64,000 nt of DNA from Diphasiastrum complanatum (taxonomy: Eukaryota > Streptophyta > Lycopodiopsida > Lycopodiales > Lycopodiaceae): positions 1-64,000 of the forward strand of contig MU832036.1 of assembly GCA_029204225.1 (NCBI GenBank), written 5' to 3'. The notes under the pieces are model-generated. The model did no database searches and was not told where the DNA came from. It worked only from the letters and a program-made list of their open reading frames with translations. The position numbers were made by a program, and so were the translations under genes. This document shows, one piece after another, positions 1-13,400 of this stretch; within the stretch, counting starts at the first letter, position 1, and every line of letters begins with the position of its first letter.

Positions 1-1432
1 CAAGAAACGTCTTGACTTTAACTGGGTCTACAAGATGTTTATGCACTTGCCTATTCTTGGAGCAGTTTAAAAATTTTATCACCACCTTGTACTTCCTCTT
101 ATTTTCCAAGTTTATTTGTAATTTTGATGGTTCTTAATACTTAAAAGGAAATTTTCCTTAAAAAACATATGGTTTAAGACTCCTTTCTCTCCCACTGTAG
201 GGTGCAGAGAAGTCTGATAATGATTGGATCAGAATGGTCAGTGATCTGTTGTGCTGTACACATTGTGTTGTATTCAAGAGAATAAAAAAAATTCAATTTA
301 TGATGTTTGGCATTCCAGCTGTGATCCACTTTTCATGCCTAAGTGCCAACTTAATCAGAATGAGATCCTCTCAAATTCACAGGTACAAATGGGCATACAT
401 AAAAAATGTAGCTCAAGAGCTCTACAAGTCTTTCCACCACCACAATAAACTCACTGTGCTCAACTTTTACCCTTCTCTGTACCATATTTAGAAATGCATA
501 TCATAAACAGTAATTGTGGGACATTGTACATGACTCAACTTACCTATCTTGTCAGAATAGTCCCTTAAAGTATAACTGGAACCCAGTCCCCCAGTCACGT
601 CATAGTATCCAAAAACTTCATCCCAGCACCTTACAGTATCTCAAAGCTCTACGCCTTCTAACAGCCACCAACAAAATTGTTAAATCATCACTGGCACTTG
701 AGATTCTTAAGAAGTGCATTGGGAAGCTGTTATAAAATTGGCGTACTGGCACACTCTTAAAATTGAAACGTGCTCAGAGCAGCAAGCACATTGATCTTCC
801 CAAAATATCCTACATTAAGATTATCATGCTATATTCCCCTTAGGATCCATGTCAAGGACTACATTGCACTCACTCAGTGCTGAACATGTACATAGCAAAC
901 AATGGGCCATGCTGTTGGAAATAGGCATTCAGGGACCAATTTATGAACACGTGACTGGAATGTTGAGATCACCTTCTCCTGAGAAAAAGAAGTTTTATAT
1001 AAGCAGCATCCCAACAAGGAAGAGCTTTTTGTTGCAACATTGAATGTCATGTTCTGCTTTCACCAGGCACTCCATCCTTGAATATTTAGCTGTAGATATG
1101 CTCTGTCTGAAAGCTACCTCGCAGGACTGTGTAAATATGCATCCATGAACAATTCAATCAAGGCTCCTGGAATCTGTTTCTTTGATGTGTCAAAACTCAT
1201 ACTTCACTAAAATAAAAATTTCATAAATAAATGTATTGAGGTCACAGCCCTCGAGTCAGATTATCCAAGAAAATGTGCGTAATTGCTGCTCTTCTAGATG
1301 TCTCATGTTGTCCCTCTTTTGTGCAAAGACAAGGGTCAAACATCCAAAATTGCGCAAGCATGTGGTTAGGTATTCATCAGAAGATGATGTGGCAAACTTG
1401 TGCTCAGATGGCATTCTTGACTTAAAAACAGA
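1..1432. other. 3' flank of MED33
   Basis: This stretch lies downstream of the MED33 stop codon on the minus strand, so its right end should contain the 3' untranslated region. Several open frames of 60-85 codons occur on the plus strand, but none shows a recognisable domain or a coding-like composition. I see no RNA gene, repeat array or transposon terminus here. Confidence 0.5.
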
Positions 1433-4400
1433 TCAAGAAATAATAATCTCTGCAGCAACACTCATGGCAGCTGGGCCACCTCTTTCTAGAAGAGCAACTG
1501 CAAGTGTGTGCTCTTTCCAAAACCTCAATCCTTTTGAAATTATTTTCAGGCTTTCAGGTTTTACATCTCTAAGCCAACTTGGTGCACATGTAACAATCAA
1601 AGCTAAAAATGTCACAACGTAGGATTTCCAAGTAATTTGTCCACAGCCTATTGAAATCCTTTCCTCCAGCACAGAGGCCAAAAAGTCCATATGGAAGCCA
1701 AAAGTACCCTTTCTGCTATCATTTGGTGATATTGCTAGACCAGAGGTTGACTTCAGGCTGGCCAAGGAGATCCCCCATGCCAATACTGCACTTAATATAG
1801 AGAAATGTGCAATGACATAACCTTCAAGCACTGTATCTCCTCTACAAATGGTTTGCGGGTTTCGGAAACAATATCCAGATAAAAAAAAGGTTGGTAAACT
1901 TTCCATGAACAAGGTCTGTACCAATGTTGGCCCCCCTGACACAAACAATAAAGAAGCCCCTAGAATTGATGCTTGTAATGCACGAGCCGTGCAATGCGCA
2001 AAGGAATTAGGTGGACGCTTTGATTGAGTTCCCACTACACTTAGAGGTTGAACACATACTTTGCTTTCCTGATTTCTTGCGGCTTCAATGACAAGCAATA
2101 AAATTTCACTTGCTATGAAAATGGTATCATGAAGTGATGGATAGACCCGCAGATACAGTATTCCAGGAGCCACTGGAATTTGACTTCCAGGAGAAAAATT
2201 CTTATCACCAAAAAGAGCACTAACACCACCAATGACATTCACCCTGGATAGTAAAGAGGTCGCTGAACCAATTGTGACAGCAAAACAATTTCGAAGCAAC
2301 TGTCTCACAGAATCCTTATCTTGCTGGAAAACCGTGCGCGTTGCAGAAGATATGATGAAGTCGTGCCACTTCCTCATTTTCTGAGCCCAAAGTGCTGCAA
2401 CAACTGGCATACTAGGCCAAGGACATCCAGATGCACAAAAAGCAAGGCCCGGTCCAGCTAATCCCATAATGGCCACCAAGTATGGTTCATCCACCTTCAG
2501 TGTTATTGTTAGGCTCACCAATGCCGCTAGCGGGAGAGGAAGAGATGCTGGTGCATTACCAACTAGGGCCCCTGCTTGCATGGAAAACAAACACAAAATA
2601 GTAAGACATTTGTTTGATTGATTTGAATAGAGATTTTGAAGCAGGCTGGGCCTCATAAGTTTCATGCACTTGTGAGAGGTCTAAACATCCAGATTCCAAA
2701 TTATATAGAGATTAATTAGCACTATGAGGTTGATGTGGTCTTCTGAGTCATTGCACTGTCTGTTCGTCTGATGCATAGAATCTGAATGCAAATATAGATG
2801 CTCCTACAGCAAGTTCATGTACGGCTGTTATTAAATACCAAGTCAAAAGAGCTTCTTGAAAGGAGGCTTTAAAGTTCCAGTTAAAGCTCAACACAGTTTT
2901 ACCTTTAAAAGCATCAGGTACCAACACACCGGCAGACGCAAGTATGTTTTTCATCTCTTCCCCTATTGTCATAAGATTTGCTGCTGGGCTTGGCCAATCG
3001 TTCCCATTCATCGATGCTGATTTTGACGATCCACGTATTACCTCAGCCGTGAAATAGCTTACTATAGGTGCAATTGATGCTGGAAAGTAGTTCAGCAAGT
3101 CGCTCAGCCCTGCATGACAGTTAAACAGATAAGAATTTCGGCAGGGTCAAAGCCTAGAACATTAATGATTAGAAAAAACAAAAAACAATAATTTCACAAA
3201 GAAGAACTATTGCTTTGATTCAACTATTGAAAGGATCAAAAGGTCTGAGTAGCCAATTATTAGAATCATAAGTATGATTCATAAGTGGGGTGACCTGATC
3301 TTATTAGTACTCACACACATACAACAAAGAATAGATAGAGAATAAGAGAATATCTCAGATTCAAATCATAGATCTGAGACTCACGACAATAGAATATGGA
3401 CGAGGATGCAGGTCCTCTTTAAATAATATTTGCCTATCTCTAACGTAGGCAAAAGCGAAAGCTAAAGCTAAGGCATAAAGCTTATTCCTACAACTAGCTT
3501 CTATACTTGGTAAATATCCAAGTTAATTTCTAAATAAAAATGTAAGTCCTATAATAGTTCTCTAGCACCCTACTACATGCTAGATCTATAACTTAACATA
3601 AATAGGCATAGGCCCCTAAAATAGCTCAGGCATGGCTTATTAACAATAGGGGTAAAATGAACATTAATTTCTAACACTCCCCGTTAATGTTTATTTTGTT
3701 ATCGATCACTCCTAAAAGTTCTCTAAACTTCCAAATTTATTTTTACCAAGTTCTTTGATCAAAATATCTGCAACTTGCTCTTTCATAAGACAATAGATAA
3801 GCTCAACTTCATAATTCTAAAGTTTCTCTTGATAAAGTGTTGTTGTACTTCAATATGCTTTGATCTACTATGAAAAATTGGATTCTTTGCCAATTTGATG
3901 CAACTTTGGTTATCACACTGAAGTACTATAGGTGTTGCCCGTACCCTAACTTGCATCGGAATGTAATTCCAGACGCATAGGGTTCCGGAACGAGCATTCC
4001 AGAACTCAGCGTTCCGGAACGTCGGATCCCTTAAAAAGAAAACTTAACTTCCTGCATGTTTAAATGCATGGTTCCCTCTTACAATTATGGGCTGTTCTGT
4101 GAACTATGTCCATGTTCTATTGCCAAATTAATCATTAAAATTTAGACAATTTAAACTTTAGAACCTGTAATACGTATTATGCTGGCAACATCATCATTCA
4201 CTAGTTTATCCTAGAAGAGATGAACACTGGTTCCGAAATGACTGTAGCAGTTCGTTTGTTCATATGCACATCTCCACAGTGGCTCACTTTACTTACAGGA
4301 ATTGAATTCTCAGCTAGATTTGGTGTTCCCAATGTTATCTTTGAGGCAAGCAATATTTTCCAAGTGACTTTTAAGTTTTACTGGTGCTAGACGTGGTGCA

Positions 4401-7400
4401 ATTGAACCTTGCTACTTGTGAAACACTCACTGGTTCTTGGACTTTTTAAGTTCATTGAGTACCCCTATTCATATATTTCCTGACAAATTAAGGCAGAAAA
4501 CTTTCAGTCCTTCCACAGTATCTAGAATACTCTATTGAAGGTGATGGTGAACAATGGAGGACATAAAAATGCATTTTTGGAATTTTTTGTACATCCTTGA
4601 ATGTTGTTTTTTCCACCCCAACACACTGTTTAAAAAAAAACCAAAAAAGTAAATATTGCAACGTTCCGATCTGGAACGCTCCCAGATCCCGGAACCAATC
4701 CAGAACACCCCAGGAACGCAGCGTTCCAGAACACAACGCATCTATGCCTGTACCATATAAAAATCATGTACAATTCTTCATAACCCAATTGCCTCACATC
4801 CTACACTTGTAGCAGCTCGGTACTCTGCCTCTGTAGATGGCAATGCAATGGTAGGCTGCTTCTTTGAACTCCAAGATATAGGACCTGATCCAAGACTAAA
4901 GACATAACCTGTAATCGATCTTCGATCTTCCGAGTCTCCAGCCCAATCACATCAACAAATCCCTGTAATAGCAAAATATCTACCTTTGAAATATCTAAGT
5001 ATCCGTTTCGCAGCTTTCCAATGAACCTATTTTGGTTTAACCATAAACTGACTTACCATACTTACAACCATAGTACCTCGTGGTACCGCCGGTATGGTAC
5101 CGCCCTGGGATCCGCGGTACCAGGGCGGTACCATTCTTAATTTTTTTTTTAATTTTTTAATATATTTTTAATAAATTTTTTTTGCATATTAACTACCAAA
5201 AAAGGACAAAAAAAGGTAAAAAAAGGGGGTTCTGGGTGTAAAAAAGGAGGGTACAGTACATGATGCAGGGGACTGTTGCAGTGGCACATGGGCACTACGA
5301 GTGAGCAGACCGAGGGGCCAATGGGAGACCAACACAGGGGGGTAGCATCACATGGGGGCAAGTACAGAGGCACATGGGCATTGTGGGTGAGCAGACCATG
5401 GGCCCAATGGGAGACCAACACAGGGGGGAGCATCACATGGGGGCAGGTACAAAGGCACATGGATGGATGATGGGGATCCACATGGCCGATCAGGCTGTGG
5501 GGGGCACTCACAATGCCATTGTGGTCGGCATTTTCAGAGGCTGTGAGAGAGCTAGTGATAGACAGTGAGAGAGCAAGCGAGAGCCGGTGACAAGCTGTGA
5601 GAACAGGCTGTGAGAGACAGGATGTTTCAGAGATAGGGTGCTGTGAGAGGGTGTTCAAGGACTAGGGTGCTGTCAGAAGAAGGTCGATCGAGATGGCAGA
5701 GCGCATACCATCGAAGGCCGAGGGCGAAGCCAGGAAAGCTTGAGGAAGATATCCGAAGGCACAACGAGAGACATCGGAAGCAAGAGGCAGATATCCGAGA
5801 GATGCTGCGACAGACTCGGCAGAGAAATCCGGAACTGGAGCCACCCGCCCCCGCTGTGGATCCTGTCCCCGCTGTCGAGCTGGATCTGGATGAGCAGATC
5901 GGAATGAATTTCACACGACGGCAGCTCATCATGGTCAGGGAAAGGTCGGCCAGACGTCGGGCTAACCAGGAGGCAGCTCGGGCTAACCGGGAGGCAGAGC
6001 AAGAGCGACAAAACAATGCACCAGACGAGGGCGAGGAGTCGATGGAGGATCAGTGAGGGATGTTTAGAATAGATAAGGTCCAGCCGTATGTGGCGGACTG
6101 TTGCTATGTAGTTTTCGGCAGTTTATGGTGCAACAAATAACTAGATGGTTGCTTAAAAAAATGACAGTATATGTGATGTTATCTTGATACAACGGTTGAA
6201 TATATACATAGTTGTTTTTTGTGCAACGCGAGCCTGGTCATGTAAGATGCAATGTCTGTAATTTTTTTAAATGCAGATGTATATGTGTTTATGAATGTCG
6301 TTTGGGGTGTAGGGGTGATTGTTGTGCTCATGATGTAGGTGCATATATGTGAAGCTAGCATTCACTTCAAACGAAATTAAATGAAAATAGGATTCACACA
6401 CGCACATAGAATTCGACATAAAATAAAGCATCACATGTACAGAGCGACATACGCACAATGTGCAGCAAATAATGTAGGCCAAACACGGTATATAATGTGA
6501 GAAATCATCTGAGTACAATGGTAGACCATCTGCTGGAGACAAACTACTGAAACTAAAACAACAGAGCCACAATCAATGCTCTGGCTTTGACTCAGACGAA
6601 TGCTCTAGAGACAACTCAGGGCCCCGAGCTGACTCTCGCAGCCAATATCTCTGCCTCTCTGGAACTGGCATGGGCTGTGTATCCGAGGGGGAAGACTCGT
6701 CATCCTCATCCTCCCAATCAGCCTCCACATCAGCCCCCAAGCAGGCCAAACCAACAACACCTGCTCCAACTGGCTGTGATACTGCAACTCTACCTGTACC
6801 TGGAGCCCTGCGTGGTTGTCCTCTCCTCCCTGGCAGTTTCTGTGCCTCGCCTTTCTTGTTCGGTGCACCCTTGGGCCTTCCCGGTCTCTTGCGGACAAGA
6901 GGAGCTGTCAATGCCTCGTCACCCCCATGCAAATCACCTGGCTGGCTAGGCTGGGCCCAAGCTGAGGCCGGCTGGGATAGGGAAGCAAAAGAGGGAACTC
7001 CCTGTGCACCTGAGCGAGGAGGATGAGCTCGTGGAGTGTGTGCCTGTGGGGCTGCTGCAGGTGGAGGAACTGGCTGTGCAGGAGGCGAGTACAGTGGCAA
7101 TATGTACTGAAAGGGGCGTTGTGCTGGCCGGTACTGGTACATCCTGGGTGTTGCCAAAGGAGGAGGATGTGACGTGGGTGCTGCCACTGGAGGAGCCACT
7201 GTGGATGTGGGCGCTGCAAGAGAAAACCTGGGCACAGATGGTGGCCTGCTATGGAGACCTGGTGCTGCAGAAGTGGACGGCGATGGAGGGGCTGCAGGCC
7301 TAAATGGCATCGGTGGCACTAGAGGAGTTGTGCGACGCACATACACCCTCTGAGGAGCTAGAGGAACTGTAGGCACCTCATGCGGCTGCTCTGGCTGGGA

Positions 7401-10400
7401 CTCTATGTATGGTATGCTGGCAAGAGATGATGGGGGCGCCCTGACACTCGACATCTGCTGGGCCTTTGAATCCAATGTGGCAACCAAGTCGGCCAGCTGG
7501 GCATCCGAATACAAATGCTCTGGGCTCTGGGACTCATCCTGTGCACTAGCCTCTAAATCATCCTGTGCACCAACCTCTGAATCATCTTGTGCACCAACCC
7601 CTGAATCAACCCAAGCCTCATCCCGTGCCTCATCATGTGCACCCTGTAGACCCTGCATGGCCTCCCAATCTGTGCAATGAAAGTCATCAGGTGCCTCCTC
7701 TGGTGTGCTGTCGTAGTAACTCCCATGACTCTGTGCTGCACGCATCCAAACATCTGCGGGACCGGCATCTAAACCACTCTGCCCTCTATCAAGAGCCTCC
7801 TCCATCATGTCGACATAGGTAGGTATGCCACTGGCCCCCCCTGTGTGCCCTGCCTGTCTGCCGGTATAACCTGTGCCATGTGTCCCACCTCTGCCACGTG
7901 ATGCACCTGTGACCCCTGCCCGTGGCGTGTGCCCTGCACCTGTATCATCTGCCTCATCCCTATCTGATCTGGCAAACACAACCCGAATGGGCTCATCCTC
8001 ATCATGCTCATCCTCTGACACTGGCTCATCTGCCTCATACAATGGGGGCTCTCTGTGCTCAAGCCCAAGCTCTCTCTCTCTCATCTCGGCAAGCTCCCTC
8101 TCTCTCTCTGCCATCAACTGTGTGCCCAGGTCATCTGCAGGCATGGGATGGGTGCTGTCCGTAGGCAAGTCAACCTGGCGCTCCAAATCTGATATCTTCG
8201 TCTGCAAGGTTTATAATTTGCATGTCAGAGAGACAACTTTATCAAGAAATGAAACCAACATACCAGGAGTCAACCAACATGCTATGAAAGATTAGCTTAT
8301 CACCTGCAATGCGCTCGTAATGGTCGGAAGTCTCCTGGCGAGACGTGCGTTGGTGCTACAGAACACCAACCGCTCCAACTGACTCACTGACAACCGGTTT
8401 CTTCTCCTCGTGTGAATGAGTGCCCATGTGCTCCAATTACGCTCACACACGAAGGCAGCACAGTCCTGTGGTGCGTGCATTGAAATACTTCAGCACATTG
8501 TGGCAGAGGTGGAACTTCAACGAAACACAACAATGGAGGATAAAATGAGATGCATACCTAAGAAAGGACACGCAGTGCAAGACGCTGTATAGATGGGTAT
8601 GTGCTACCGAACATGGTCCACCAGGTAATGGGTAGCTGCCTCCTCTCTAGATCCTGAGCAGCCGGGTGCCCATGCCGAAACGAAATGCAGCGAGCTCCTC
8701 CATGAGCCTGATAGGATCCAAACCTATGTGTGGACCCACCCTCTGAATGTACTGAAGCCAATCGGCCTCGAGCTCCCTGTCTGCGATCTGTGTCGGAGAG
8801 AGGAAGAGGGGATGCAGCATGTGTGCAACGTTGTGGATACTCCTGTGGAAGTAGTTCCACCGAGTCTCCCATATGAACTTCAGCTCTGTCATCCTGCAGG
8901 TGAGGGGCATGTGGTTTAGGGCATTACGAAAAAACTTAACATTGAAGTGTCGACCCCTCGCTGTCAGCCATGCAGAGCACAATGTAGAGTGGTTGAAGCA
9001 GTCCTGACAATGTCTGTGCATCTCTCCAGAACTGGTCTCCCCTCACCGTGGAAGAAAAGTGCTCCCCATCCTCAGTGTGCGGAAACGTACTGGCACCCTA
9101 AAGATCACTGGCAACCATCTGTAGAAGCTGGGCCCTGCACCTGATCAAACGGTCGATGACCACCAAGTCGAATGCAAAGCGTGTGGGGGCTGGCTTACGG
9201 AGGTCCAGATGGCTGAACACCCGGAACATGGCAAGAACACGCCTCTTTCTGGTGACAAAAGTCACCAGGAAGAGGGCCTCCCGGATGATGGCTCTAACCC
9301 AGGGAAGTGCTCCAATGTCCCCCATCAGAAGGTCTATGTCGTGGGCTGCACAGGGGGTGTATGAACAATATGAGGGAACTCGGCCTCTAGCAGTACACCC
9401 ATCGGAATGCAATTCGTGGCATTGTCTGTCACCACCGTGACGACATGTTGTGGGCCTATGGCTAGGATGGAAGACGTGATGACATCAAACATGAACTCTG
9501 CAGATATGACTCTCCCCCCCCCTGCTGCAATCCACTGCCCTCAAAAACTGTGTGCCCATGCAGCTGGAGACCAGTATGTTGAGGATCGGCCTCCTCCTGA
9601 CATCAGTCCAGCCATCGGACATGATGTTGCAACCGTAAGTGGCCCAGTGCCGACGTAGAGGCTCCATCTCTCTAGACAAGGACTCAACCCTATCCCTCAG
9701 CATGTGTGTGCGGACAACCTCTGAACTAGGGACTCTCCAGCTAGGGCTGAGAGATTGTGCAAGGCGGAAGGCCCTTCTGAAGGGCTCAGAGTCGGTGATG
9801 GCAAAGGGCAGGTTCAGCTCGTAAATCAGACTGGCCACGGCCTGTGTGGCCTCACTGTCCATGTGCGGCTGATGCGCGCCGCGAATGGTCTGCTGCACAA
9901 GGGCTCTCCCTGGTGGGCGACGGGTGGTGGACCTCCAGCACGGTGCACCAACCGTGACGGGAATGGACGATGACGCGACAGGCTGGGCACTGGTGGATGC
10001 ATCGGCTGTAGACATGGAATGGGGAGAGTGGGATGCACTGGCAAGGATGGGTGCAACAACATAGGTGGGGTGCACTGGTGGAGGGGCAACATCTGGCATG
10101 GGGTACGAAAACTGCTGGCTGAGGAGGTCATCCGGATGGGAAGGGAAGGAAGAAGGGATCTCTTCCACGTCCTCGAAGGCCCCAGCAGTAGCATCCTGGG
10201 CCTGCTCGGGTGGCGGAGAGTCCATGAGAAAGTCGTAGACTGGTGGAGTGCGAGCAACAGTGGGTGGTGGTCGAACCGCAGTGGCAACTCGCGGACGTGA
10301 TGGGACGGGATCCACCAGAATCTGAGCAGATGGGGGTGCGTGAGGTAGAACTGTCTGAGGGGGATGACGGGCAAAGGGACCGGAGGAGGATGCACTCCCT

Positions 10401-13400
10401 CTCCTCATGCGTGCCAGCCAAGCAGGCAGCAACTCTGGGTCAGCCACATAAGGAGCGGTGCAAAATCGGAGAATGCCCTCCGAAATGGTGTTCTCCCCTA
10501 CCACGAGCCGCGGCCCGTAGGTGTCCAGTAGTCGCTGCCTGTCGGGGACGGTCATGTTGCCACAAGGGGCAGCATTCAAGGTGGCACCATTTTTGGCGCG
10601 TGCACCGAGCAGATGGCCTTTAAGGCAAGTGAGGGATGCAACAAACTCGATGAGACAGTATCGGCAGCGCACGATCTTCTGACCGGTCTTGTTGGCCTTG
10701 TCGGCAACCCGCCTGACAATGTCTACCTCGTCCCACAGACCGGAAAGGTCGGATTGCACCATTGCAGATGAAATGAGGGATGGATTGCTGGAAAAAAAAC
10801 AGCAGGGTTCACTATTGGAGAGACGCTGAAAATGGGCGAAGGCAGGTCCTTGCAAATCAGATGCAAGGCAGGGCGGTCTGTGGGCGAAGGGCGACACAAA
10901 TTAGACGCAAGGCAGGGAAGGCAGGGCAGCAAAACCAGTAGCGAAGGCAGGGCAACGATGGCTGGAAAGAGAAGAAGCGAGGGGGGCGGGTAGATTAGGT
11001 TTAAAAAAATTTGAAAAAATATTAAATATTAATTATATTAATATATTATGGTACCGCGGTCCTCGTCAAGCTCGACTCACCTAAGAACTCAACCCCAATA
11101 AGTTGTAAATTGTTGATAGCACCCACAAGCAATCCACTTTCCATTTTCCCAAGCTCCAAGGTAGCTCTATTACCACTTTAATGGCTCCCACACAATCACT
11201 TGGAAAAGAAACAAAAGCACACAAGAGCATTGGTTGTGGCAAAGACCACCCGACCAACGTCTAATGACTGGCTTGAAACCCCCAAGCTGAGGTCTACCAC
11301 TAAATACTACGATAGCTAGTGCATGAAATGATCAATTGACCGTCGATACAATACAATAAAAAGGAGGGATGAGGGTATAGATATACTTTCCCAAACCCTA
11401 GCCCCATAAGACATGCCAATTTTCCTTTCAAAATCATTCCCTTCTATGCATAGCAACAATACCCAATATAGACATCCTAATCAGTCTTGCATGAGGCAAT
11501 ACCCTAATCAAATAGGAACTCAGACCTGTTTCAGATTAAGGCCTCCTTACGATATAGCCTAGGCCTATTACAACTAGACACCTTTAGGGACATAACACAA
11601 TGCCTTGTCAACGATCTTAGAAATTTGATGATAGAGATAAATCACACCGAGTTTGTGATGCAGTACACAGACTTAAGCTGGCTATCATAAAGAACGAAGA
11701 TTTTTCAGATCATAAGAAGATATTGGAAAAGTAGGTGGCGAAAGACTTTGTTTAAAAAATAAGAAAATAATGTCTGTTCTGATAAACATTAAAAAGATCG
11801 ATGCCCAAAAATGTGCCAAATTGATATAATCAAGATGCACTTAAGCTACTCTGATCTATTTTAACAGTAGAAGCGTTGATTCGGTCCTTATATAGAGCTA
11901 GAATGTCACTAATCAAATGTACTGGACTAATCGCTAAATTATCAGATAATTATCTTTCACTTTTTGTAACTGATTCAATGGTCAATTTTTTCATACAGCT
12001 AGATTTCGGGTTCAACTTCGATAGTTGCAAAGTGTTGTACTTGGTCAATATTCAATGTCTTGATATTCAATTTGGCACTAGTGAAGTATCGAAGTCGTTC
12101 GACTTGGGTTCAATTCATCGACTGAGTGTTGAACTCGGTATTGTTGAAAGTTCAATACATTGAGCTATATGTTTTGGATATCATTCAAAATTCAACGCTT
12201 GCTGCCATGGCCTGATTGAGGAAAGTTGATCTTCTTGTTGACGTTGAAGCAATGTTGTTGTTCATCTACACGTGCTAACCAGGTGTCCATGTTATCTCTC
12301 TCCTTCAATTGGCCTGGCAACAAGGTTGTAAACACTCCCAAAATCTCTTTATTTTACACATAGAGGAGGCTGTTATGGGGATTCAAAATATTATGAGGAG
12401 GCTGTTATTTTGCACTAGAGGAAAGGCAAGGAGCAAAAATTCAAGTGCTGTGTATGCATCTCTTTCATGAGTTTACTAAGGGATTACCTGAGGTATTTAA
12501 AATGACAAGAGAGAGCATAGTCATAAACAAACGTACTAGTACCGGGTAGGAGGACACAAACTCACTGCTATTTGTTATACTTTGGATGTGGTATTTGTTC
12601 TAGTGTCTGCATCTAAGCTGTTTGATTGCCAGAAAATGAATCAAGAAAGCATCTTCATAAGATAGAATGCGTTCCGGGCAACTAAGGTGAGTACTAATAA
12701 GATTAGGTCACTCCAGTTATGAATTATACTTATAATTCTAATATGGCATCAGAGCAAAGGTGCTTCTGATTGGAGCGTTGAACATAAGAGTTGGATCGCT
12801 GCAAGGCAGATTATTGGAAGACTTCGTTGTAGACCAGATCGCTAAAGGATCTTCTAGGTTCTGGAAATTCTTGTTCATCAGGTGTCAGGTCCAGGGAAAA
12901 TAACTGACATCAAATCACAGGTCCCAGGATTGATTCACAGGTCTCAGAATTGCAATAATTCTGCAAGCCAACAAGAAAAGTGTCCCTGCTGCTTCCAGAC
13001 AAATCGCTGAAAATCACTTTTGAATTTTGAAGATTTAGAAGGAAGTTTTTAGTTGAAACTGGTCACTGCTAAGCAAGAATTCAGATCGCTGAAGAAGGAT
13101 CATTCAACTTGCTGAAAAAGATTAGGTCACATTGCTGAAAATCAATCATTTTATACTTGCATGAACTTGTAAAAATCAGGTTGCTGTAGAACAGCAAAGC
13201 GCGGAGTGTCACATCTTCGAAGGAAAAGGATTGCTGACATACCCATCAGTTCGCACGCAACAGATGTTATAAGTCAGATTGCTGAAAGGAGGATAGTTTT
13301 GCAGGACAGATCTCAGAAGACAGGTCGCTAAAACTTTCTGATCTGAAGTAGATCGATTACTTAGGTTCTATTTGAAAATACGGAACAAGGGAGAGGCTGC

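Larger units (their letters stand above)
5082..11058 (-). mobile_element. hAT-superfamily DNA transposon, about 6 kb, GC-rich
   Basis: A GC-rich block with a hAT transposase on the minus strand sits in AT-rich intron sequence. Both ends carry GGTACC/CCGCGGTACC palindromic motifs followed by about 60 bp of A/T runs. Candidate 8-bp target duplications are TACCTCGT at 5074-5081 and GTCCTCGT at 11059-11066, matching at 6 of 8. The left end has several GGTACC copies, so the exact tip is uncertain by tens of bases. A 2.1-copy tandem repeat of 85-86 bp lies at 5284-5465. Confidence 0.75.

Noticed and set aside
5149-5658. 169-codon minus-strand frame at the hAT 3' end
   Set aside because: It covers the 85-bp tandem repeat and A/T runs, and its His/Pro/Cys-rich repeats reflect the repeat unit.
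6587-8295. Long plus-strand frames opposite the hAT tail exon
   Set aside because: GC-rich shadows of the minus-strand exon, which has proper splice junctions and an AT-hook.
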